This document shows positions 25,155 to 34,659 of a DNA stretch of 64,000 nt, piece after piece (position 1 is the first letter of the stretch; each line of letters begins with the position of its first letter). Where the stretch lies: assembly GCA_020847395.1 (NCBI GenBank), contig JADLCD010000111.1:1-64000 (forward strand), read 5' to 3'. The notes below the pieces were generated by a model, which saw nothing but the letters and a program-made list of their open reading frames with translations, did no database searches and was not told the DNA's origin. This DNA is from Chitinophagaceae bacterium. GTDB taxonomy: Bacteria; Bacteroidota; Bacteroidia; Chitinophagales; Chitinophagaceae. Position numbers and translations under genes: made by a program.

Positions 25155-26380
25155 AAATAGTATTATTTATATTGAGTTGTATATCGTTGCAATCGTATGC
25201 CACTGTGATAAAGGCAGGCAGGCAGCAGCAAAATAAATCTGTGAGTGCTGCTATTGCCTTAGCTCACCCCGGTGATACGGTGCTTGTTGATGCAGGTGTA
25301 TATTATGAAAAGAACCTCATCATCAATAAATCAATAGTATTAAAAGGTATTAACCGCCCGGTGCTGGATGCCGAAAAAAAATATGAAAATATTTCTGTAA
25401 AAGCAGATAATGTAATCATTGAAGGTTTTGTGCTGCAGCATACTGCTGTATCAAGCGTAACTGATTATGCGGCTATAAAAATTTACGACAGTCGCAATGT
25501 GTCGGTGATTAATAATATCATAAACGATGCATTTTTTGGTGTATACTCGCAGTATGGCATTAACTGCCTCATAAAAAATAATACGCTTACAGCATATGCT
25601 AAAACGGAACAATCAAGTGGTAATGGCATTCATTGCTGGAAGAGCGACAGTATGCAGATTATAGGCAATACTATTACCGGCCACCGCGATGGTATTTATT
25701 TTGAGTTTGTAACCAACTCGGTTATATGGCGTAATCAATCTTTTAATAACCTTCGCTATGGTTTGCATTTTATGTTCAGTAACGACGATGCATATATCAA
25801 CAACATTTTTCAAAATAATGGAGCAGGTGTTGCAGTAATGTTTTCAAAAGGCGTAAAAATGTTTAATAATTTTTTTAAAGAAAACTGGGGCGACGCTGCT
25901 TATGGTATATTACTTAAAGAAATTAATGACAGTTATATTGAAGGCAATCATTTTGAAAAAAACACGTCAGCCATATATGCGGAAGGAGCTAACAGGATAT
26001 ACGTAAAAAGAAATGTTTTTAAAAATAATGGATGGGCATTTAAAATACAGGCGAGCTGCTCAGACGTAATACTCGAATACAATAATTTTTTAGGAAATAC
26101 TTTTGATGTTGGTACAAACGGCTCTCTTGTGCTAAACAGGTTTAATAATAATTATTGGGATAAATACGAAGGATACGACCTTAACCGGGATAAAATAGGT
26201 GATGTTCCCTACCGCCCGGTGAGTATGTATAGTATGATTGTAGAAAGAAATCCGCCTGCTGTGATTTTGTTTCACAGCCTGATTGTGTCGCTGATGGATA
26301 AATCTGAAAAGGTAATACCCAGCCTTACACCTGAAAATTTAAAGGACGAACATCCCATGATGAAGCCTCTTCTATTATGA
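25151..26380 (+). CDS. nosD: NosD, periplasmic right-handed beta-helix protein
   Basis: 409 residues with a signal peptide (first about 17). The body is a series of 20-25-residue parallel beta-helix coils rich in NN and I-N-N patterns, such as ISVKADNVIIEGFVL, NSVIWRNQSFNNLRYGLHFMFS and NNYWDKYEGYDLNRDKIGDVPYR near the end, the typical NosD close. NosD is required with NosF and NosY for maturation of the NosZ copper centre. Overlaps the genes on both sides by 4 bases (ATGA), so it is tightly coupled. Confidence 0.93.
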   Translation: MKIVLFILSCISLQSYATVIKAGRQQQNKSVSAAIALAHPGDTVLVDAGVYYEKNLIINKSIVLKGINRPVLDAEKKYENISVKADNVIIEGFVLQHTAVSSVTDYAAIKIYDSRNVSVINNIINDAFFGVYSQYGINCLIKNNTLTAYAKTEQSSGNGIHCWKSDSMQIIGNTITGHRDGIYFEFVTNSVIWRNQSFNNLRYGLHFMFSNDDAYINNIFQNNGAGVAVMFSKGVKMFNNFFKENWGDAAYGILLKEINDSYIEGNHFEKNTSAIYAEGANRIYVKRNVFKNNGWAFKIQASCSDVILEYNNFLGNTFDVGTNGSLVLNRFNNNYWDKYEGYDLNRDKIGDVPYRPVSMYSMIVERNPPAVILFHSLIVSLMDKSEKVIPSLTPENLKDEHPMMKPLLL

Positions 26381-27087
26381 TAATAGCTAATAATATTAAT
26401 AAAAAATTTGGCAGGCTTAAAGCACTGGATAATGTAAGCGTGAGTTGCAATAAAGGTGAGTGTATTGCATTAATAGGCCCCAACGGAAGTGGTAAAACAA
26501 CATTTATTAAAGCAATATTAGGAATGGTTTTATGTGATAGCGGGTTTATCACTTTTAATGATAAGAATATATTGCACGACTGGGCATATCGCTCTAAGAT
26601 TGGTTATATGCCCCAGATTGGCCGCTATCCTGACAATATGAGCATCGGGCAGTTAATAGCCATGATGAAGGATATTCGAAACCCTGCTACCGTAAAACTG
26701 GATGATGAGTTGATAAATAAATTTGAACTGGATAAATTATACGATAAGCGCATGCGCACGCTAAGCGGGGGTACAAGACAAAAAGTAAGCGCTTCACTCG
26801 CATTTCTTTTTAATCCCGAAGTGTTGATACTGGATGAGCCAACCGCAGGACTTGACCCTGTTGCCGCTGAAATTTTAAAAGAAAAAATTGTTGCAGAAAA
26901 AGCAAAGGGCAAACTGGTGCTTATCACTTCTCATATCTTAAGTGAACTTGACGACCTGGTGTCGCAGGTGATATACCTGCAGGATGGTAAACTCATATTT
27001 CACAAAAAAATTGAAGAACTCCGCGCAGATACCGGGCAGGAAAAATTATCAAAAGCCATAGCAACAGTAATGCTTAAAGGAAGATAA
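26377..27087 (+). CDS. nosF: NosF, ABC transporter ATP-binding protein
   Basis: 236 residues. Walker A GPNGSGKT (about 33-40), Q-loop YMPQIGRYPDN, signature LSGGTRQK, Walker B VLILDEPTAGLD and the switch His in LITSHILSELD. Energises the NosDFY complex that supplies NosZ maturation. Overlaps nosD by 4 bases; nosY starts 2 bases later. Confidence 0.94.
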   Translation: MIIANNINKKFGRLKALDNVSVSCNKGECIALIGPNGSGKTTFIKAILGMVLCDSGFITFNDKNILHDWAYRSKIGYMPQIGRYPDNMSIGQLIAMMKDIRNPATVKLDDELINKFELDKLYDKRMRTLSGGTRQKVSASLAFLFNPEVLILDEPTAGLDPVAAEILKEKIVAEKAKGKLVLITSHILSELDDLVSQVIYLQDGKLIFHKKIEELRADTGQEKLSKAIATVMLKGR

Positions 27088-27088
27088 G

Positions 27089-27856
27089 ATGAAGAAGATA
27101 CTCAAATATGTTATCATAGATATACTCAGGAATAAAATAGTATTGGCGTATACTATTTTTCTACTGGTATTATCATTAAGTATTTTTAACCTGGAAGACA
27201 GCAGCGCAAAAGGCATTTTAAGCTTACTGAATATTGTATTGATTATTGTACCAATGGTAAGCATATTATTTTCCGCCATTTACATTTACAATAGCGCCGA
27301 ATTTTTAGAGTTATTGGTTAGTCAGCCGCTTAAAAGAAAAACCATTTGGTTAAGTATGTTTGGCGGATTGTCTGTTTCACTAATTACTGCATTTCTTATT
27401 GGAGTGGGTATACCTGTACTATTGTATGAAGCTTCTCCAACGGGTATTATATTAATTGTGTCAGGCGTTTTACTTACCACAATTTTTGTTGCTATAGCAT
27501 TGCTCGCTGCGGTAAGTATAAGAGATAAGGCAAGGGGAATAGGAACAGTAATATTATTATGGCTATATTTTTCTTTATTGTTTGATGGCATTGTGCTGTT
27601 TATTCTTTTTCAGTTTGCTGATTATCCAATTGAAAAAGCTATGATTGGCATTACTGCGCTAAACCCGATAGGATTAAGCCGCATATTGGTATTACTCAAA
27701 ATGGATGTATCTGCAATGATGGGTTATACCGGGGCTGTGTTCAGAGATTTTTTTGGAACCACTGCCGGTATGATAATAAGTTTGCTGACATTGTTGTTAT
27801 GGATTGTGTTGCCAGGGTGGATGTCTGTTAAAAAGTTTAATAAAAAAGATTTGTAA
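27089..27856 (+). CDS. nosY: NosY, ABC transporter permease
   Basis: 255 residues with six membrane helices (about 17-35, 45-67, 93-118, 125-150, 165-182 and 230-247). It is the ABC-2 type permease that pairs with NosF; identity rests on topology and position immediately after nosF. Confidence 0.9.
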   Translation: MKKILKYVIIDILRNKIVLAYTIFLLVLSLSIFNLEDSSAKGILSLLNIVLIIVPMVSILFSAIYIYNSAEFLELLVSQPLKRKTIWLSMFGGLSVSLITAFLIGVGIPVLLYEASPTGIILIVSGVLLTTIFVAIALLAAVSIRDKARGIGTVILLWLYFSLLFDGIVLFILFQFADYPIEKAMIGITALNPIGLSRILVLLKMDVSAMMGYTGAVFRDFFGTTAGMIISLLTLLLWIVLPGWMSVKKFNKKDL

Positions 27857-27873
27857 TAAACCAAATATTTCAC

Positions 27874-28293
27874 ATGAAAAGGCATACGGCGTTATTACCA
27901 CTTTCAAGAGAACATCACAATGCCTTGATTCTTGCACAGCTTATAAAGAAAGATGCGCCGGCGTATAAAGGTATGCCAACTGATACGCAGGGTAAAATCA
28001 ATTATGCTGTTGATTTTTTTGAAACAGACCTTAGGGCACATTTTTATAAGGAAGAAGTAGTACTTGAAAAAGTGAAACATGTAAATGTGGAAATTGATAC
28101 CCTGGCAAAAGAAATTATTGCTGAGCATGAAGCATTAAAAAACCATTTTATACAATTAAAGACTGCAGTTGATAAAATAGCGGCTCTTGACGAACTGGGT
28201 AAACTACTTGAAGCGCATATCCGTAAGGAAGAACGGGTGTTATTTCCATTGATACAGCAACATTGCAGTGAAGAATTATTAGCTCATTTATAA
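27874..28293 (+). CDS. Hemerythrin-like domain protein
   Basis: 139 residues, a four-helix bundle with His/Glu ligands in LSREHHNALILAQ, DLRAHFYKEEVVLE, IIAEHEALKNHF and LLEAHIRKEERVLFP, the HHE hemerythrin pattern (di-iron). Predicted to bind O2 or NO, or to detect iron. It lies 17 bases after nosY and 13 bases before the hemoglobin gene, so it is an extension of the nos operon, probably for NO or oxygen protection. Confidence 0.85.
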   Translation: MKRHTALLPLSREHHNALILAQLIKKDAPAYKGMPTDTQGKINYAVDFFETDLRAHFYKEEVVLEKVKHVNVEIDTLAKEIIAEHEALKNHFIQLKTAVDKIAALDELGKLLEAHIRKEERVLFPLIQQHCSEELLAHL

Positions 28294-28306
28294 AGCAGTA
28301 CCATAT

Positions 28307-28678
28307 ATGAAAAAAGACTTAAAAAACCGGGAAGATATTGAATTGCTTGTAACGCGTTTTTATGATAAAGTAAGGTTGGATGATACCATCGGATATATTT
28401 TTAATGATATAGCAAAAGTAAATTGGGAAAAACACCTGCCTGTTATGTTCGACTTTTGGGAAAATATTTTGTTTTTTACGGGTGCATATACCGGTAATCC
28501 AATGCAGATTCATCAACACCTTAATCGAATGGTGCCGCTTACCAAACCACATTTTAAAAGATGGGAAGCATTGTTTCTGCAAACAATAGATGAACTATTT
28601 GAAGGAGAAAAGGCTACACTTGCACGCCAGAGAGCATTGAGCATATCTACAGTAATGCAGATTAAGATTATTGAGTAG
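28307..28678 (+). CDS. Group III truncated hemoglobin
   Basis: 123 residues, a 2-on-2 globin. The proximal His region reads MVPLTKPHFKRWEALF, and the helix before it FDFWENILFFTGAYTGNPMQIHQHL is the group III signature (WE..L...G.Y.g.P...H). Group III globins bind O2 and NO with high affinity. Last gene of the nos operon, 13 bases after the hemerythrin gene. NO scavenging during N-oxide respiration is the likely role. Confidence 0.9.
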   Translation: MKKDLKNREDIELLVTRFYDKVRLDDTIGYIFNDIAKVNWEKHLPVMFDFWENILFFTGAYTGNPMQIHQHLNRMVPLTKPHFKRWEALFLQTIDELFEGEKATLARQRALSISTVMQIKIIE

Positions 28679-28700
28679 CTGATAGCTGTCAGCTATCAGC
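28678..28700 (+). terminator. Perfect 23-bp palindrome after the nos operon
   Basis: GCTGATAGCTG (28678-28688), one central T, and CAGCTATCAGC (28690-28700). It starts at the last base of the hemoglobin stop codon. As RNA the stem would need a few bases opened for a loop. Followed by AGTTAAAAAA, not a T tract, so terminator use is uncertain. Confidence 0.4.
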
Positions 28701-28748
28701 AGTTAAAAAACTTTCGCGGCATCACTTCGCTTATTGGCATCTGTGGCA

Positions 28749-28910
28749 GGTTACCGGCTACAAGTTTCAGGTTATAAGTTTCTCCGTCTGTCCTCACGTT
28801 TATCTTCTCACATTTCACGTATTCACTATTGCCTATTCACCATTCACTTTTCAGGCTGAAAGCTGATCGCTGAAAGCCCATAGCCCACAGCTCACAGCCC
28901 ACAGCTCTCC
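28749..28910. repeat. Heptanucleotide arrays at the 3' side of ccoI
   Basis: 28749-28783: GGTTACC, GGCTACA, AGTTTCA, GGTTATA, AGTTTCT. 28820-28910: thirteen 7-base words in strict register, changing gradually from TATTCAC/TATTGCC/CATTCAC through GCTGAAA/GCTGATC to GCCCATA/GCCCACA/GCTCACA/GCTCTCC. The array ends on the base before the ccoI stop codon (28911-28913). Confidence 0.8.
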
Positions 28911-31331
28911 TCACAACCCCTTCATATTGGCACTTGCAGATGAGAGTATTGCAGCCAGTATAACAATGCTTATGCTGCTTGCAGGCATTAAAATGGCTGC
29001 CACCATTGGTGATAGCAATGCCTGTGTGGCAAAAAATAATCCAACTATATTATAAAGGATAGATACGATAAAAATTGCCGTCACAATTTTTTTGCCTGAA
29101 CGTGCATATTCCAGGAATTTGCCGGTAAGATGAACATTGCTGCCATCCAGTATTGCATCGCTGGCTGGAGTAAACTGTGTATGATTTTCACTCACAGCTA
29201 TGCCAACATTGCTTTGTTTTAAAGCGCCTGCATCGTTCAGCCCGTCACCAAGCATCATAACATGTTTGTGCTGTAATTGCAGTTGCTTTATATAATCCAG
29301 TTTTTGCTGTGGTTGCTGCTCAAAATTAATATTTACATTGTTGTTAAATATATTTTTAAGGTGAGTTTTCTCTGCATTATTATCGCCAGATAGAATATGT
29401 AGCCCGTATTTGCCTTCGGCTAAACCGCTGCACATTTCATTTAATCCTTCTCTATATTGATTCCCTATTTTATAGGTACCCAGGTAAATATTATTCAATA
29501 CAACATGCACATGCGGACCGGTTATATTAACATGTGGCAGATTAATTCCTCCCGACCTGATAAAATTCGTGTTACCTAATCTCACAGGAATTCCATCAAC
29601 CATTGCTTCAATTCCTTTGCCACTATGTTCTTTAAAAGATGTAATAACAGTATTTTGAATAGCAATACCATTAATGGAGCCAGCAATAGCTTTACTTAAA
29701 GGATGTGAAGATTGCAGGGTAACAGCTTTTATTGCTTTTAATTCGCCAGGCATTAATTGGGTACCTTCATATATTACATTGGCTATGTTATGCTGTGTAA
29801 GTGTACCGGTTTTATCAAACACAATCGTATCCACATCAGCCATTGCTTCAATAACCGAAGCATTTTTTAAGTACAATTTATTCTTTCCAAAAATGCGGAG
29901 CATATTTCCATGCGTAAATGTAGCAGCAAGCAATAAGGAGCAGGGGCATGCTACAATTAAAACAGATGTTACGGCAGGTAAAATTTTGGAAGGCTCATTT
30001 ATCCACCAGTATATGGCGGTGCTGATAGCCACAGTAAATAAAGCCATGGTAAAATACCTGCTCCAGGGATGAACAAATGATTTGTCAGCATTCTTTTTAT
30101 CTGAAAAAATATCATTATTCCACAACTGGGTAATATAACTCTGCGAAGTTTCATTTACTACCTCAAGTTCTATCATGCCTCCAATCTGTTTACCGCCGGC
30201 ATATATTAATTCTCCTTTTCGCTTTTGAAGCGGGATATTTTCTCCGCTAACAAAACTATAATCTACATTGGCGTCGCCCTTTAACAATACAGCGTCGGCG
30301 GGAATCATTTCTTCATGGCGTATAATAATATGGTCTCCTTTTTTTATTTGTGTTACAGGGATATTTTTTTCCTGTTGTTCTTTTATAACGGTTACGCCTA
30401 AGGGAAAATAGGAAAGATAATCCCTGTCGAAGGAAAATGAATCGTATGTTTTATCCTGGAACCACCTGCCTATAAGCATAAAAAATACGATGCCTGTTCC
30501 TGAATCGAGGTAACCGGACCCGGTACCTGAAATGATTTCGTAATAGCTTCTTCCATACGTTACCAGTATGGCTAATGCTATAGGTGCATCAATATTCAAA
30601 AATTTTTGCTGCAATCCTTTCCATGCAGATACAAAAAAGCCGCTTGCAGAAAAGAACAACACCGGAAGAGACAAACCGAAATTCAGCCATGTAAATGTTT
30701 CTTTCAAACCATTCTGTTCAATATTTCCTGATGAAAAATATTCAGGAAAACTCAGCATCATAATATTGGAGAAACAAAATCCTGCTACACCAATTTTATA
30801 AATCCTTTTTTTGTTAAATCTTACTTCCTTTTTTGTTTTAGTGTCATTAAGACTTATATAAGGCTCGTACCCGATAAAGGCCAACAGCTCCACTACTTTA
30901 CGGAGAGAGATTTTTTTGTGGTCGAAAATCACAAAAACTTCTTTACGCTGAAAATTCGCCTGCGATTTTATAATGCCGTCATTAATACGATGCAGGTTTT
31001 CTAATAAAAAGATACAGGACGAGCAATGCATCTGCGGTAAGCTGAATATTACATTGGTTTGTGCATCATTACTAAACTGTATCAATTTTCGTATAACGGA
31101 ATCATCGTCGAGGTAGGCAAATTTTTCGGAAACAAATTTTCCTTTTGCTTTTATACCGGGGTTTTTATCGAAGTTATAATAGCTGCAAAGATTATTTTCA
31201 TTCAGCAGAAGATATACCTGTTTGCAGCCTTCACAACAAAAATTTTTATCATCGGCAACTATTATTTCATCGCATTGCTCTCCGCAGTGATAACAGGTGG
31301 TTTTTATAATCGGTTCAGATATGATATGCAA
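28911..31331 (-). CDS. ccoI: CcoI/FixI copper-translocating P-type ATPase
   Basis: About 806 residues. Residues 12-45 are the Cys-rich metal-binding domain CYHCGEQC...CCEGCKQVY (PF12156). An HMA-like domain with MHCSSCIFLLENL follows near residue 105, then eight membrane helices, the transport motif C462-P-C464-S, the phosphorylation motif D506-KTGT and the hinge GDGLNDAGAL. This domain order is that of CcoI, which supplies copper to the cbb3 oxidase. No ATG occurs in the first 90 residues; the TTG at 31329-31331 is the best start I can offer. Two TGA-N6-TCA sites lie upstream. Convergent with the nos operon. Confidence 0.9.
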   Translation of the reverse strand: MHIISEPIIKTTCYHCGEQCDEIIVADDKNFCCEGCKQVYLLLNENNLCSYYNFDKNPGIKAKGKFVSEKFAYLDDDSVIRKLIQFSNDAQTNVIFSLPQMHCSSCIFLLENLHRINDGIIKSQANFQRKEVFVIFDHKKISLRKVVELLAFIGYEPYISLNDTKTKKEVRFNKKRIYKIGVAGFCFSNIMMLSFPEYFSSGNIEQNGLKETFTWLNFGLSLPVLFFSASGFFVSAWKGLQQKFLNIDAPIALAILVTYGRSYYEIISGTGSGYLDSGTGIVFFMLIGRWFQDKTYDSFSFDRDYLSYFPLGVTVIKEQQEKNIPVTQIKKGDHIIIRHEEMIPADAVLLKGDANVDYSFVSGENIPLQKRKGELIYAGGKQIGGMIELEVVNETSQSYITQLWNNDIFSDKKNADKSFVHPWSRYFTMALFTVAISTAIYWWINEPSKILPAVTSVLIVACPCSLLLAATFTHGNMLRIFGKNKLYLKNASVIEAMADVDTIVFDKTGTLTQHNIANVIYEGTQLMPGELKAIKAVTLQSSHPLSKAIAGSINGIAIQNTVITSFKEHSGKGIEAMVDGIPVRLGNTNFIRSGGINLPHVNITGPHVHVVLNNIYLGTYKIGNQYREGLNEMCSGLAEGKYGLHILSGDNNAEKTHLKNIFNNNVNINFEQQPQQKLDYIKQLQLQHKHVMMLGDGLNDAGALKQSNVGIAVSENHTQFTPASDAILDGSNVHLTGKFLEYARSGKKIVTAIFIVSILYNIVGLFFATQALLSPMVAAILMPASSISIVILAAILSSASANMKGL

Positions 31332-31375
31332 ATATATTTATCTGCAAAAGTGGAGAATAGCTTGTGGGGTCTGAA

Positions 31376-31409
31376 TGACGTGCATCACAGTAAATAATGA
31401 CTTTTATCA
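31376..31409 (-). promoter_or_regulatory. Pair of Crp/Fnr-type half-palindromes upstream of ccoI
   Basis: TGACGTGCATCA (31376-31387) and TGACTTTTATCA (31398-31409) each match TGA-N6-TCA and 8 of 10 positions of the stronger motif. Their centres are 22 bp apart, the same spacing as the pair upstream of ccoS. TGA-N6-TCA alone is expected about once per 4 kb, so the spacing is the main support. Confidence 0.35.
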
Positions 31410-31445
31410 GGTATGAATTATACTTAATAAGTTATTCCTTAAAAT

Positions 31446-33047
31446 TTATTTTTTTATAAATTTCAATACTACCGAACGCTCCGGTAAATATAGTTTTAGA
31501 AAGTATATTCCGGTTGGTAAGAACCTTACATCAACCTTAGATGAAAGTAAATTACCTGGTATTACACGAACTATCCTTCCGTTTACATCAATGATTTTAG
31601 CTTGCGTACTATTTAACGATAAGCCTGGTTGTAAAAACAAATCGCTGCTTACAGGATTAGGAAACAATTTTATGTGTAAGCTGCCAGCATTGCCTAAGAT
31701 TACTGAAGATGAAGCTGTGCTAACGGCAGCACCCTTTAACGCTCCGTCTATTGAATTAGCGGTAATCTTAAACCAAATATTATCACCGCCAGAAAGCGGG
31801 GCATTATTCCATACATAAAAAGTATCCTTTATTCCCTGCGCAATTGGCTTAAAGGTTGCCTTATTATCTGTGCTGTATTCTATATCATACGTTACAGGGC
31901 GCCCGTCATCGGTATTCAGCAATTGCCATGAAATGGGTAAGGCAGTGTTAAAGGTTTCACCAATAGGTTTTGTAATGGCGAGCGAGGGATGTTCATAAGA
32001 ATGCAGCAATTCGGCAAAGCCAGTGCCTGTAACAGCCTGCCCATTCACCGTTCCGCTAATGGTTGTGGGTCCTTCAAAAAACCTGAAAGGCAATGTAATT
32101 TCGCTGCTGTTATTTTTTGATGTGATTGTTAAGTCAAGATTATTTTTTGAAGAAGTTAATCTCCATTTAGAAGAATAACACATAACGCTGTCGGGCATCC
32201 AGTTGAACGCTAAGCGTTCAATGGTAAAATCACTGATAGTGTATTGAGTAGATTCATCAACATAGGCTGACAATATCCGGTATTTTTCATTATTGGGTAT
32301 AGTATTTTGAACGGTGAAAATATTCCATAGGTTTATATCCATACCATTTGATAATTGCAATTGAAACCATTCATATTTTTCTCCGGTAAGTGGATTGAAA
32401 TTTCCATATTGCCTGTCAATCCAGCATGTTCCGGTAACATCTTCGGTAATGCCATTCAGTTTTAATTTACCTGAAACAGCATTGCTGGTTTGGGAATAAT
32501 AGTAAGTATATTGCTCCGCGCCCTGGTCAAAATATCCGTCACCACCAAGTAGCAACGGGCGTTTTAAACTCTTGCAATCTAAATTCAGTTCAGCCACTGC
32601 AGATGATGCCTTGATAGTGTATTCAAATGGAATTAATTTACCATTTCCATCTACTTTATTCCTCCAGCTTTCAGTAGCCCTGTTATAAACCGCTGCCTGA
32701 ATATCAAGTTGTGTGGTAGATAGAGTGGTGTAATTAAGCGGTCTTGTTTCTTCATAAACCTTTCCTGAAGCATCATCTATAATATTCAATATTCTGAAAC
32801 CATCATAAATGCTTGCAGGATAGTAAAAATAAGTGAGCATGTAGCTATAAGTCTTGCCAGAATTATTTCCTTTAAGCTGTCCTGAATTATACCACCATTC
32901 AATCGGCTCTGTAGTGTGACGCCCCTCATCTTTTGGAAATGAAATTGCGCTTCCGGCTGGCTGGTAAGGAAATGTTTTCCAATCCTGGGAATAACTATGT
33001 TGACTTAAAAATGTTGCTACAATTAAAATGTGGTAAATAAATTTCAT
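31446..33047 (-). CDS. Secreted CrtC/AttH-like lipocalin protein with T9SS C-terminal domain
   Basis: 533 residues with a signal peptide (first about 20). Residues about 30-360 resemble the AttH/CrtC (hydroxyneurosporene synthase-like) lipocalin fold: PKDEGRHTTEPIEWWYNSGQ, SYMLTYFYYP and GTCWIDRQYGNF. An Ig-like segment follows (about 370-450), then a type IX secretion sorting domain, LFPNPVSSDLFLQPG to the C-terminal VVLKFIKK. It should be exported by Sec and then across the outer membrane by T9SS. Carotenoid hydratase activity is not implied by the fold; the ligand is unknown. Convergent neighbour of nothing obvious; divergent from the next lipoprotein. Confidence 0.75.
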   Translation of the reverse strand: MKFIYHILIVATFLSQHSYSQDWKTFPYQPAGSAISFPKDEGRHTTEPIEWWYNSGQLKGNNSGKTYSYMLTYFYYPASIYDGFRILNIIDDASGKVYEETRPLNYTTLSTTQLDIQAAVYNRATESWRNKVDGNGKLIPFEYTIKASSAVAELNLDCKSLKRPLLLGGDGYFDQGAEQYTYYYSQTSNAVSGKLKLNGITEDVTGTCWIDRQYGNFNPLTGEKYEWFQLQLSNGMDINLWNIFTVQNTIPNNEKYRILSAYVDESTQYTISDFTIERLAFNWMPDSVMCYSSKWRLTSSKNNLDLTITSKNNSSEITLPFRFFEGPTTISGTVNGQAVTGTGFAELLHSYEHPSLAITKPIGETFNTALPISWQLLNTDDGRPVTYDIEYSTDNKATFKPIAQGIKDTFYVWNNAPLSGGDNIWFKITANSIDGALKGAAVSTASSSVILGNAGSLHIKLFPNPVSSDLFLQPGLSLNSTQAKIIDVNGRIVRVIPGNLLSSKVDVRFLPTGIYFLKLYLPERSVVLKFIKK

Positions 33048-33301
33048 TCAAAACAGTTTTCTTATAGGTAGTGATCGTAAAATAATTCAAGATATCGTAG
33101 AAGTTGTGTAGTGGCGCTAAGATACTACGACTAAAGGAAACTTTTATAAAAATCAGCAATATTTCGGAAACTACATGTTAATTAAAGCGGTGCATTATAT
33201 TAACGCAACCTCCGGTTTTTAATTTGTATAAGTTGTTTTTGCCAGCTATTATTTGCTGCAACGTTTTAAACTTTTAAGCTGTCAGGCAAGAAATGCGTTA
33301 A

Positions 33302-33955
33302 ATGAAAAAGCCCTTAATAATATTATCCTTTTTTGCGATAGCCTTTTTTTCTTGCAAAAAAGAGAATATTCGATTGGCGGAAGACAATGGTTGTATTACA
33401 AAACTCGTAATACCAGCTACTTCACATGGAACGTTACCTGATACGGATTATAATTTGATTAGCGCGCTTTTTGTTTCTAATGGAATTGTTAATCCAAATT
33501 TCAGATTCACAAGAACATATCGTGATTCTATTCAGACGAATAATGGAAATTATGACTCAAGAAATGTTTATATAATTCAATACACAAACGGACTACCTAT
33601 TTTCATGGAGTCATTAAATTACCTATTTAAAAATGGAGTATTTAACAGTTATTCAGGACGTTTAACAAATGGAACAAATATAAACACAAGCCCTTCTTTA
33701 AGTTTAGGACAATTGAGAAAATTATTTATAGATGATATTTCATTATTCGACCATGCGGGTAACGAATACAAGGACAGGTGTTTTAATGCAGAATTTGGTT
33801 ACTATAACTTAAATGCAGGAACAGCCAACAATTCAGAAAATCTTGTAAAAGCATGGCATTTAACACCACAACATAATTCATATCCTGAGGCTTACTATCA
33901 GGATGATTCCGGGCAAAGAATTTATTATTTTAATGGAGTTGAAACGTTTAAATAA
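33302..33955 (+). CDS. Hypothetical lipoprotein
   Basis: 217 residues, lipoprotein signal peptide ending FFSC-KKE (Cys about residue 18). The mature part is Asn/Tyr-rich and beta-prone (LISALFVSNGIVNPNF, YIIQYTNGLPIFMES). I do not recognise a family; the layout resembles other short Bacteroidota lipoproteins. Its composition is more AT-rich than the neighbours. Confidence 0.6.
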   Translation: MKKPLIILSFFAIAFFSCKKENIRLAEDNGCITKLVIPATSHGTLPDTDYNLISALFVSNGIVNPNFRFTRTYRDSIQTNNGNYDSRNVYIIQYTNGLPIFMESLNYLFKNGVFNSYSGRLTNGTNINTSPSLSLGQLRKLFIDDISLFDHAGNEYKDRCFNAEFGYYNLNAGTANNSENLVKAWHLTPQHNSYPEAYYQDDSGQRIYYFNGVETFK

Positions 33956-34308
33956 TGTCCGTTGTTAACCGTAATCTGTAAGTAACACCCCTGGCTGCAA
34001 TGCCCTCGCAGATAAACCGTGAGGCATGTTCGCTACTAAGCTTTGCGTGGTGAAGGCGCCACGCAAAGTCCTCTTGTCGCCTGCTTTGTTACAAGGCTTG
34101 AGAAACAAAAAATTGTGTAAGTTTGAGAAACCTTCCAATCCTTGATGACCCTAAATGTATTTCGGTGGTTTACGCCTTAATTCAGCCATTATCATAAATG
34201 AATTAACCAAGTATGTTATGTTTCCTTTTTTTGCTGTACAAAGGATAATATTCAATTGCAGGCAGTGTAGTTAATGCTCCTTTCAATGCAACTCATATTG
34301 AATATAAG
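33956..34308. other. Intergenic region with a strong hairpin
   Basis: About 350 bases without a gene. It holds a perfect 10-bp hairpin, CTTTGCGTGG (34041-34050) / CCACGCAAAG (34059-34068) with an 8-base loop, followed by TCCTCTTGTCG; the base sequence near it is more GC-rich than its surroundings. The hairpin at 37990-38025 is also followed by TTCTTGTCG, so the two may be copies of one palindromic repeat family. Confidence 0.5.
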
Positions 34309-34659
34309 ATGTCGAATTTAAGGCCCCTGATCCTTACCGTTATATTACCCCTTGTCGCTGGGGTTCTTTTATATATTTTACTACCTGATAAAAATTATGG
34401 ACTCGTTCGAGATTATGTTCCGGATGGATTGTGGGCTTTTGCCCTGACATCCTGTTTACTGATCATATGGCAGGGAAAAGTTCACTTGTTTTGGCTATTG
34501 ATCGCAATGGCAGTAAGTAGCATGTTTGAATATCTCCAATGGCAGGGATATCTAAATGGTACAGGAGATATCTTTGACCTGATCTGCTATTTCGTTTCAT
34601 CTCTTGCAGCAGTTTACATAACACTTCAAAAAAAACAAATACATGCAAACAAAAACTAA
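34309..34659 (+). CDS. Small integral membrane protein, unknown
   Basis: 116 residues with four predicted helices (about 6-24, 39-55, 60-77 and 90-106). The topology and the WAFALTSCLLIIWQG / VSSMFEYLQWQGYL segments recall VanZ-like small membrane proteins, but I would not assign the family. It overlaps the next small gene by 17 bases, indicating a two-gene unit. Confidence 0.55.
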   Translation: MSNLRPLILTVILPLVAGVLLYILLPDKNYGLVRDYVPDGLWAFALTSCLLIIWQGKVHLFWLLIAMAVSSMFEYLQWQGYLNGTGDIFDLICYFVSSLAAVYITLQKKQIHANKN

